In this document: positions 1 to 6,748 of the stretch, piece by piece
Layout of the letters: the number at the start of each line of letters is the position of its first letter
Numbering within the stretch: position 1 is the first letter of the stretch
Source of the DNA: Verrucomicrobiota bacterium
GTDB taxonomy: Bacteria > Verrucomicrobiota > Verrucomicrobiia > Limisphaerales > JADLHS01
Direction: 5' to 3'
Length of the DNA: 35,321 nucleotides
NCBI GenBank assembly: GCA_025457745.1
Contig: JALOTT010000002.1
Location: 1 to 35,321, forward strand
Made by a program: the position numbers and the translations under genes
Notes under the pieces: model-generated
The model's input: only the letters and a program-made list of their open reading frames with translations
Told to the model about the DNA's origin: nothing
Database searches by the model: none

Positions 1-1
1 A

Positions 2-1597
2 AGCACAGGCGAACATGATAACATCCAAGTGGTCTATAACACTGCCACACTACCGGCTGGGAACCACAGCGCGACGATCACGATCGCAGCTCCGGGTGCG
101 ACGAATTCCCCTCTTGCCATTGGCGTAATGCTCACGATCACGAGTCCCGTTATCGGCACTAACGGCCTTGCCGCTTACTACCCGTTCGACGGCAACGCGA
201 ACGACGCCAGTGGGAACGGAAACAACGGCGTGACCAACGGCGTAACTGTGGTCGCAGGGAAATTCGGCGATGCGTTTTACTTTGAGGGGAACGACTATGT
301 AGAAGTCCCGCATTCCACAAGCCTGAATCTGACGAGCCGTACGTACAGCGCATGGATCAAGTTTTCCGCGGCTGTGCCAGGTTGGGCCGGCATCGTGGTA
401 AAGGCACACAAGTCCAGTGAAACATCTGACGTCGTAGGGGCTCAGATGAATATCGTATCTCAAAAACTCGCCTGTGAGGTCTTTCCGACCGGTTCGAGCC
501 AAGCGCAAGTTTTCGGAAGTCGGCTCCTGAACGATGGCAATTGGCATCACGTGGCTTCGGTCGTGGACCAGGGCTCGTCAAATGTCACGCTGTATGTGGA
601 CGGCACCTACGAGGCCCAGCAGCAATGCACTTGGCTGCCAACCGCCAACCTTTCGAATGCCGTACCAGTGCTCATTGGGGTTGATCGCGAAAGAGCTATG
701 TTCTTCACAGGTGTAATTGACGAAGTCCGCATCTACAACCGCGCGCTCTCGGCATTGGAAATACAAGACCTCTACATCATGCCGAGCTTAGTTGCCTACT
801 ACCCGTTTGACGGCAATGCCAATGACGCTAGCATGAACGGCAACCACGCGACTGTGCATGGAACGGTGAGTTTTGTCCCGGGCGTACGCGGTGGTGCAGC
901 GCACTTTGGTTCTGGAGGTGATTATGTCGAATGCAATTCAACGACCGTTGGCAATTTCGGCCAGTCTAACTTCACGATCTCCTGTTGGTTCAGAAGCGTC
1001 ACCGGGGGAGGGATTATCGGAAAGCGCCCAGGTTGCGAGTGCCACAGCATGTTTGACTTGAGAGTGGGGCGGTCGAATCTAGGCGGACAGAATCCACCGG
1101 TCGCTCTGTTGGAAGTTGGTGGTGGTGGTTCGTGTCCTTACGTGGAGGTTCCGGTCAACTATGCAGATGCAGTATGGCATAACGTCGTGGTGAGGCGGAA
1201 CGGCAATAGCCTCGCCTTCTACACCGACGGGCTACTGGCGGGGGTAACGAATACTGCGGGGGTCGTTGATATTCAGAACACTGTGCCCCTACGAATTGGA
1301 CGCTCTGCTTGCACCGGCACTGACCCCACGCCACAACTTGTTGGCGAAATCGACGAAGTACGCGTTTACAACCGCGCGTTGAGCGGTGCCGAAATTGCCG
1401 TGCTTGCCAACGTGAGATATGCGGTCATGCCGATTTCAGTTCAGAAATCAGGTGCCAATCTTGTCTTAACTTGGCCTTTCGGTGCATTGCTGTCCGCAGA
1501 CGAATTAACCGGGACTTGGACCCCAGTTGCGGGAGCTACCTCGCCTTGGACGAACCCGCCAAGCCAAGGCAAGAAATTCTATCGCCTCAAGCAGTAG
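2..1597 (+). CDS. LamG/concanavalin-like domain surface protein, 5' end truncated by window edge (two LamG modules plus a C-terminal tail)
   Basis: Frame is open to the window edge (STGEHDNIQVVYNTATLPAGNHSATITI before the annotated GTG at 29). Two repeats of LxAYYPFDGNANDAS.NGN...G..DYVE...DEVRIYNRALS. C-terminal tail LVLTWPFGALLSADELTGTWTPVAGATSPWTNPPSQGKKFYRLKQ. Confidence 0.85.
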   Translation, partial: STGEHDNIQVVYNTATLPAGNHSATITIAAPGATNSPLAIGVMLTITSPVIGTNGLAAYYPFDGNANDASGNGNNGVTNGVTVVAGKFGDAFYFEGNDYVEVPHSTSLNLTSRTYSAWIKFSAAVPGWAGIVVKAHKSSETSDVVGAQMNIVSQKLACEVFPTGSSQAQVFGSRLLNDGNWHHVASVVDQGSSNVTLYVDGTYEAQQQCTWLPTANLSNAVPVLIGVDRERAMFFTGVIDEVRIYNRALSALEIQDLYIMPSLVAYYPFDGNANDASMNGNHATVHGTVSFVPGVRGGAAHFGSGGDYVECNSTTVGNFGQSNFTISCWFRSVTGGGIIGKRPGCECHSMFDLRVGRSNLGGQNPPVALLEVGGGGSCPYVEVPVNYADAVWHNVVVRRNGNSLAFYTDGLLAGVTNTAGVVDIQNTVPLRIGRSACTGTDPTPQLVGEIDEVRVYNRALSGAEIAVLANVRYAVMPISVQKSGANLVLTWPFGALLSADELTGTWTPVAGATSPWTNPPSQGKKFYRLKQ

Positions 1598-1621
1598 CAT
1601 CGGCGTGCCGCCCGAATAGGA

Positions 1622-1649
1622 AAGCGGTCTTCGTTTCCGAAGGCCGCTT
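1622..1649 (+). terminator. Probable intrinsic terminator downstream of the LamG gene
   Basis: Hairpin aagcggtcttcg-tttc-cgaaggccgctt (11/12 pairs) followed by gccatttttc, 25 nt after the stop. Confidence 0.6.
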
Positions 1650-1723
1650 GCCATTTTTCAATTTGCTTTTACGGACTCGGCGGCTTCGCGATGCTCGCGG
1701 CATCGCCAAAAGGATTCAGGAGT

Positions 1724-1817
1724 GCGGAATTTATTCCGCTTCAGCGTTCGTTTGCCAACAACTCCGGGAATCGCAGAAGGCCTTCAGATTCGTGCGGTGA
1801 AGCGGAATGAATTCCGC
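1724..1817. repeat. Palindromic element, family gcggaatttattccgcttca
   Basis: 20-bp arms 1724-1743 (gcggaatttattccgcttca) and 1798-1817 (tgaagcggaatgaattccgc), 19/20 complementary. Each arm contains its own near-palindrome. Sits about 20 nt past the pyrB stop. Confidence 0.75.
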
Positions 1818-1836
1818 GCCCCGGTTTGGATGCAGT

Positions 1837-2781
1837 TCAGCCCGCCGCGATTTCTTGCGGGCCTTTGCCGCCGTTGACGAGGAACAGCGCGGCCATGCGC
1901 ACGGCCAGACCGTTGGTCACTTGCTCCAAAATCAACGAGCGTCCGCTGTCGGCGATGTCGCTGTCAATTTCCACGCCGCGGTTCACCGGGCCGGGGTGCA
2001 TGATGAGGGCGTCGGGCTTTGTCATCGCGAGACGCGCTTTGTTCAAGCCGAAGAGCTGGACGTATTCGTTGATGCTCGGGAACATCGTCTTGCGCTGGCG
2101 CTCGTGCTGGATGCGCAGGAGGTTGATGATGTCCGCGTCGCGGATGGCTTCTTCCACGTTGTGGGTGACGCGACAGCCCATTTGTTCGAAGGTGCGCGGC
2201 ACGAGCGTGGACGGGCCGCAAAGAGTGACCTTCGCGCCGAGTTTGGTGAGCGCCCAGACATCCGACCGCGCCACGCGGCTGAAAAGAACATCGCCGAGGA
2301 TGGTGACGTTAAGTCCTGCGATCCGGCCTTTGCGCTCGCGAATGGTGAAGGCATCGAGGAACGCCTGCGTGGGATGTTCGTGCGCACCGTCGCCGGCGTT
2401 GATGACGTGGGCGTTGAGCACGCGTGAAAGAAAATGCGCCGCGCCGGCCGCGCTGTGGCGAATGACAATGAAATCAACGTTCAGCGCTTCGAGGTTGCGC
2501 GCGGTGTCCTTGAGGGTCTCGCCTTTTTTCAGCGAGGAAGCTTCGGCGGTGAAATTAATGATGTCGGCCGAGAGGCGTTGTTCGGACAGCTCAAAGCTGG
2601 TGCGGGTGCGGGTGGATGGTTCGATGAAGAGGTTGACGACGGTCTTGCCGCGCAGGGCCGGGACTTTTTTGATGGCGCGCTCACCGACGGCCTTGAAGGC
2701 GCGCGCGGTATCGAGCACGGTGAGGATTTCGTCCGCCGTGAGCGATTCGATGTCGAGGAGATGTTTGCGGTTCCAGCTCAT
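1837..2781 (-). CDS. pyrB: Aspartate carbamoyltransferase catalytic subunit
   Basis: [19 protein letters not shown]..., [57 protein letters not shown] motifs. Confidence 0.95.
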   Translation of the reverse strand: MSWNRKHLLDIESLTADEILTVLDTARAFKAVGERAIKKVPALRGKTVVNLFIEPSTRTRTSFELSEQRLSADIINFTAEASSLKKGETLKDTARNLEALNVDFIVIRHSAAGAAHFLSRVLNAHVINAGDGAHEHPTQAFLDAFTIRERKGRIAGLNVTILGDVLFSRVARSDVWALTKLGAKVTLCGPSTLVPRTFEQMGCRVTHNVEEAIRDADIINLLRIQHERQRKTMFPSINEYVQLFGLNKARLAMTKPDALIMHPGPVNRGVEIDSDIADSGRSLILEQVTNGLAVRMAALFLVNGGKGPQEIAAG

Positions 2782-2791
2782 GATGGGAATG

Positions 2792-2987
2792 GCCACGAAA
2801 AGGCACAAACATTTTCTTCAAGCGAGTCGCCTCGAAATTCCTTCCTCTCCCCGCGACGAAGGAGTGGGGAGAGGACCGAGGAGCGGGGACATCCTAAAAC
2901 GCGCCTCCTCTCCCCGACCCTCTCCTCCACTTCGCAGAGGAGAGGGAGAGATTTCAACGTTCTGTGCATTTTGTGCTTTCTTGTGGC
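2792..2987. repeat. Nested inverted-repeat element in the pyrR-pyrB intergenic region
   Basis: Outer arms gccacgaaaaggcacaaa (2792-2809) and tttgtgctttcttgtggc (2970-2987), 15/18 complementary. Inner hairpins cctctcccc..ggggagagg (2844-2874) and ccctctcct..aggagaggg (2918-2946). Confidence 0.7.
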
Positions 2988-2992
2988 TGTGT

Positions 2993-3526
2993 TCATCTTC
3001 TCTCCAGCACCACTTCATCTTCTACGCCCGGTTCGCCGATGCGCACGCAAACTTTTTCAGCGGGCGACGTAGGTACGTTTTTGCCGACGAAGTCCGCCTT
3101 GATCGGCAATTCCCGATGGCCGCGATCAATCAGCACGGCCAGTTGAATCCGTTTAGGCCGCCCGAAATCGTTCAGCGCGTCCATCGCGGCGCGGATGGTG
3201 CGTCCGTTGAAAAGCACGTCGTCCACGAGCACGACCGTGCGCCCATTCACGTCGAACGGGATCACCGTGGGATGGATGTCCGGCGCGGCGCGGTGGTCGA
3301 GGTCGTCGCGGTGCATGCCCACGTCGAGGCTGCCGGTCGGCACGGGATGATTCCAGATGCCGGCGAGGATGGCGCTCAGGCGTCCGGCCAGTGGCACGCC
3401 GCCGCGTTGGATGCCCACGAGCACGACTTCGTCGCCGGTTTCGTTGCGCTCGGCGATTTCGTGGGCAACGCGCGTCAAGGCGCGCGCGATGGCGGTGGCG
3501 TTGAGGATGATCGTGGATTCAGGCAT
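2993..3526 (-). CDS. pyrR: Bifunctional pyr operon transcriptional regulator / uracil phosphoribosyltransferase
   Basis: [43 protein letters not shown]...[60 protein letters not shown]-binding motif [17 protein letters not shown]. Confidence 0.95.
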   Translation of the reverse strand: MPESTIILNATAIARALTRVAHEIAERNETGDEVVLVGIQRGGVPLAGRLSAILAGIWNHPVPTGSLDVGMHRDDLDHRAAPDIHPTVIPFDVNGRTVVLVDDVLFNGRTIRAAMDALNDFGRPKRIQLAVLIDRGHRELPIKADFVGKNVPTSPAEKVCVRIGEPGVEDEVVLERR

Positions 3527-3540
3527 GGCCGAGTAAAACA

Positions 3541-3612
3541 GGCAGGGACGGATTCCACTCCGTCCCAGACTTTTTCAGAAAGGATGGGGACGCGGTGGAA
3601 CGCGTCCCTACC
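3541..3612. repeat. Palindromic element, family ggtagggacgcgttccaccgcgtccc
   Basis: Left arm 3541-3566 ggcagggacggattccactccgtccc; right arm 3586-3612 ggggacgcggtggaacgcgtccctacc; imperfect inverted repeat. Lies in the pyrR leader between terminator and start codon. Confidence 0.7.
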
Positions 3613-3632
3613 ACGGTCACGTCATTCGAGGA

Positions 3633-3679
3633 CGAAAATAAAAACAGCGAACCGGCCCGCGCGGGCTTGTTCGCTGTTT
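3633..3679 (-). terminator. Intrinsic terminator in the pyrR leader (candidate attenuator terminator)
   Basis: Minus strand: AAACAGCGAAC-aagcccgcgcgggccg-GTTCGCTGTTT followed by TTATTTTCG; arms 3642-3652 and 3669-3679, 11/11 pairs. Confidence 0.75.
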
Positions 3680-3697
3680 GAGCAATTGTAGTCATGT

Positions 3698-3735
3698 GTT
3701 TCCTTCGCGACCTCGCCGGGCCGCCTTAAAGGAAC
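3698..3735 (-). promoter_or_regulatory. PyrR-binding RNA element (anti-antiterminator)
   Basis: Minus strand GTTCCTTTAAGGCGGCCCGGCGAGGTCGCGAAGGAAAC: upper stem GCGGCC/GGTCGC closes hexaloop CGGCGA (matches CNGNGA), lower stem TTCCTT/AAGGAA with internal loop; located upstream of the terminator and pyrR. Confidence 0.75.
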
Positions 3736-3747
3736 TGGTTCTGTAAA

Positions 3748-3966
3748 TCAATGGCCGGCAGCCTGCCGAGTTTTCCGCCATTTGGAGCGGTGCCTGACGA
3801 TCCAATCCGTCAGCGCCCGCTCAAAGCCGATGTCGTGCCCGGCCTTTTCCGATTCAATCCACTTGTGCTTGAGAATCTCCTCGCGCTCGGCCTGAAACTC
3901 GCGATAGAGCGAAGAATTCTTCAATAAATCGTTGGCCGGAAGCTGGTTTCTGCGGTCGTCGGACAT
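3748..3966 (-). CDS. Small conserved-looking protein with HKWIESEKAGHDIGFERAL motif (possible relation to the DUF4032 C-terminal region)
   Basis: 72-aa ORF MSDDRRNQLPANDLLKNSSLYREFQAEREEILKHKWIESEKAGHDIGFERALTDWIVRHRSKWRKTRQAAGH; charged, no shadow character. Confidence 0.65.
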   Translation of the reverse strand: MSDDRRNQLPANDLLKNSSLYREFQAEREEILKHKWIESEKAGHDIGFERALTDWIVRHRSKWRKTRQAAGH

Positions 3967-4124
3967 ATAACCAAATCAACTGCACAAGAACTTACGCCTC
4001 CCGCCGACGGCTGACAATGCAAATTTCGTAAAGTCGCGGGGCCAATCTTGGAGGCTCGATCTTGGTCGGGCTGGACAACGCCCCGTGGTTTCTGCGTTGA
4101 AAAGTTGGCCGGCGTCAAACAGAA

Positions 4125-4148
4125 GAGGGACGGCTTGTGCCGTCCCTC
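4125..4148 (-). terminator. Intrinsic terminator downstream of the Spy-like gene
   Basis: gagggacggcttgtgccgtccctc hairpin, followed on the minus strand by ttctgttt; about 33 nt past the stop at 4181. Confidence 0.6.
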
Positions 4149-4180
4149 GTTGAATTTGGGTTTTTTAGTCCGTGAACGAT

Positions 4181-4633
4181 TTACTTCTTATCGTCGCCGC
4201 CCTTGCCGGGACCGCCAGGACCGCCAGGACCGCCGGGACCACCGGGACCGCCGGGCCGGCCTTGCGGACGCATTTTCTCCCACTTCTCAAACTGCTCGGC
4301 CGTGAGAATTTCCTTCATTTTCTTGGCCGCTTCCTCGCGCAGCGCTTTGGATTTCTCGCGCCGTTCTTCCGGGGGGAGATCGCGCAGGCCGCGCATTTTC
4401 TCGCTCTGCTCCTTCATCGCCGCCTCGAATTTCGTTTTCTGGTCGGCGGTGAGCTTGAGTGCCTCGGCCATCCTGTCGCCCCGTTCCTTCATGTCGCCAC
4501 GAGGGCCGCCGGGGCCGCCCGGACGTCCTTCGGGTTTATCGGCGGGCTTGTCCTGAGCGCGCAGCGCCGGGCTGTAGGCGAGGATCGCGCCCGCAATCAA
4601 TGCCGCCATCAAACTGATCTTGCTTGCTTTCAT
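4181..4633 (-). CDS. Secreted LTXXQ/Spy-like protein with Gly-Gly-Pro repeat tail
   Basis: Signal peptide MKASKISLMAALIAGAILAYSPALRAQ; LTADQKTKFEAAMKEQ and LTAEQFEKWEKM motifs; C-terminus GRPGGPGGPGGPGGPGGPGKGGDDKK. Confidence 0.8.
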   Translation of the reverse strand: MKASKISLMAALIAGAILAYSPALRAQDKPADKPEGRPGGPGGPRGDMKERGDRMAEALKLTADQKTKFEAAMKEQSEKMRGLRDLPPEERREKSKALREEAAKKMKEILTAEQFEKWEKMRPQGRPGGPGGPGGPGGPGGPGKGGDDKK

Positions 4634-4765
4634 AATGTTGTTCCTTCGGTTTTGGTTTTCGTTTGTTTGCTCTTAGCCGCGTAATTGGGTGCGGCGGTTA
4701 CGTCATGTGAGACGATGGGAACGGGAAATGGTTACACGCGCGGGCAGGATAATCGAACGGATGGG

Positions 4766-4823
4766 ATCCTCCTCGTTCTCGTTCTCGAACCGTTCGCGGG
4801 GAATCGAGGACGAGAAGGAGGAT
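4766..4823. repeat. Palindromic element abutting the stop codon of the GreA-domain gene
   Basis: atcctcctcgttctcgttctcg (4766-4787) versus cgaggacgagaaggaggat (4805-4823): inverted repeat with a 3-nt bulge; stop codon begins at 4825. Confidence 0.6.
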
Positions 4824-4824
4824 T

Positions 4825-6696
4825 TCAGACGGCCGAAGCCGCTGCCGGCGTTGTCACCGGCGTTGCCATCGCCGAAACGGGCACCTGGTAAACCTCGATG
4901 CGGTCAATGCGGTGACGATGCCGCGCGCCGTGAACTTCGAATTCCACCTCGTCGCCGACTTTGCGGTTGAGCAGGGCCTGGCCCACCGGCGTGAGATAGC
5001 TGATGATGCCCTTGTCCGCGTCGAAATCCCACGCGCCGAGAATTGCGAAGTGTTCGCTTTGACCGGAGTCGAGGTCGGTGGCCTGCACCACCGTGCCGAT
5101 GCTGACCATGTCGGTGCGCGGGCTGGCGAAGTCCGTGCCGCGCGCCCGGACGAGCTGGTTTTCCATTTCCGCTTTCTGACGCATGAGTTGTTTCTGCATT
5201 TCCTTGGCGGCTTTGAACTCGTGATTTTCGCTGAGGTCGCCGTAGCTGCGCGCAATGGCGATTTCCTTGGAGTTGGCCGGGATTTTTTTGTCCACCAATT
5301 CGCGGTATTCATCGTTCCGACGCTGTAGGCTTTCCCACGAGACGACGAGCACGGCCTCCTGCCTCGTCTGCTCGCCGGTGACGAGCGACTGCACGGCGGG
5401 GTGGCTCTTCACGAGGCGCGCGAGCAGTGAACGCTTATCCATGTCGTCGAACACGGAGGACAACCGCAGCGCGCGGGTGAGATCTTTGATGACTTCCAGG
5501 TCGGCGGTGGCGGTCAAATCGGCGAGCAACTCCACGTCGTCGAGCACGAACTCGCGGAGGCGGGTGGCGCGACGCTCGTTGAACTGATCGCGCTCCATCG
5601 CCGTGAGCATGGCGCGGAAAACCTCCGGTCCAAGAATGTCGGCGAACGTCGCGTCGCGCTCCTTGGCGAGCCAGAGCAGTAATTCACTGCTGGCGGTGTG
5701 CTGGCTGATGAGGCGGGTGAGCGTTTCCTTGACTTCGTTGAATTTGCCTTCCTGCACCAGCAGGCCGGCGAACTCGCGGCACAATTTCGCGGAAACCAGG
5801 TTCAGCGAGCCGCGGACGATTTCGTGCCAGCGCTCGGAATTCGCGGCCTTGAATGATTCCAGCGCCCGACGATGCTTGACCGCCGGCAATTTTTCCATCA
5901 ACGCGCCGAACTTCGTATCCTGCGACCAAACCTGCGCCGCTGTCACTTCGCCGGCGATCGGCGCCAAGCCGGCGGCCGCGCGCAAATCGTCCCGCGCGAA
6001 CACGCCTTCCAGCGCCACGGACGGTTGCGTGCGCAAGTGCGAAGTGATTTCAGCGTTCAACGCGCCGATGACTTCGTTGGCCGCAGCCGCCAAGTCCGTC
6101 AAGTCGGCGGCGTTTCTGAAAATTTCGGTCGCGACCGTGACGCGCGCCTTGAGTCCCTTGGCCGCGCGAAATTCGCCCAGCAACCGGTTTTGCAGCGACA
6201 CTTCCTGCACTTGATAGATGACCGGATCGGTTTTCTTGATCGGCACCTGGAAGTGGCCGTCCTTTTTCATCTCGCGCCTGGCGGCTTCCAGCCATTTCTT
6301 CCAATCGTCGCGAATGACGTCGGGCACAAGCACCTGCTGAATCTGGTCCACGGTTGCCTTGCCGCCGTAACTGTTGAGCACAACCTTGATGAGATCGAGA
6401 TGGTTCAGCGCCGCCATCTGGCGCAAATCTTCGAGATCGGCGGCCTTGCGCGCGAGGATGTGTTCCTTGGGAATGGCCTTGAGCGATTCGGCGGCGAACG
6501 CCAGGTCCATCGTGTGGCCCGGCTTGTTCGGGAAATCAATTGTGAACCGGGCGAAAACCGTGTCCACCGTCTTGATGCGCCCGAACCCCCAGCTCCGGTG
6601 CATGCAGAATCCGCTGTTCGTCAATTGCAGCAGTGGCTCGATGTGCCGGCCTTCGATCTTGCCGGCCAGCGCCATTTTCTCTAATTCTTCTCTCAT
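4825..6696 (-). CDS. Long GreA/GreB C-terminal domain protein (about 620 aa with large N-terminal helical region)
   Basis: Starts MREELEKMALAGKIEGRHIEPLLQL. C-terminal GreA-type coiled coil IAIARSYGDLSENHEFKAAKEMQKQLMRQKAEMENQL and domain VSIGTVVQATDLDSGQSEHFAILGAWDFDADKGIISYLTPVGQALLNRKVGDEVEFEV. Confidence 0.85.
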   Translation of the reverse strand: MREELEKMALAGKIEGRHIEPLLQLTNSGFCMHRSWGFGRIKTVDTVFARFTIDFPNKPGHTMDLAFAAESLKAIPKEHILARKAADLEDLRQMAALNHLDLIKVVLNSYGGKATVDQIQQVLVPDVIRDDWKKWLEAARREMKKDGHFQVPIKKTDPVIYQVQEVSLQNRLLGEFRAAKGLKARVTVATEIFRNAADLTDLAAAANEVIGALNAEITSHLRTQPSVALEGVFARDDLRAAAGLAPIAGEVTAAQVWSQDTKFGALMEKLPAVKHRRALESFKAANSERWHEIVRGSLNLVSAKLCREFAGLLVQEGKFNEVKETLTRLISQHTASSELLLWLAKERDATFADILGPEVFRAMLTAMERDQFNERRATRLREFVLDDVELLADLTATADLEVIKDLTRALRLSSVFDDMDKRSLLARLVKSHPAVQSLVTGEQTRQEAVLVVSWESLQRRNDEYRELVDKKIPANSKEIAIARSYGDLSENHEFKAAKEMQKQLMRQKAEMENQLVRARGTDFASPRTDMVSIGTVVQATDLDSGQSEHFAILGAWDFDADKGIISYLTPVGQALLNRKVGDEVEFEVHGARHRHRIDRIEVYQVPVSAMATPVTTPAAASAV

Positions 6697-6748
6697 AAAG
6701 ATCGTTCGTCCTCGCGTCGCCTGGAAATAGGCCGCATCATTAAACCCG

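Noticed and set aside
1826-3691. 621-aa plus-strand ORF
   Set aside because: Antisense shadow of pyrB and pyrR plus intergenic repeats; low-complexity R/S/A-rich translation with no domain signature.
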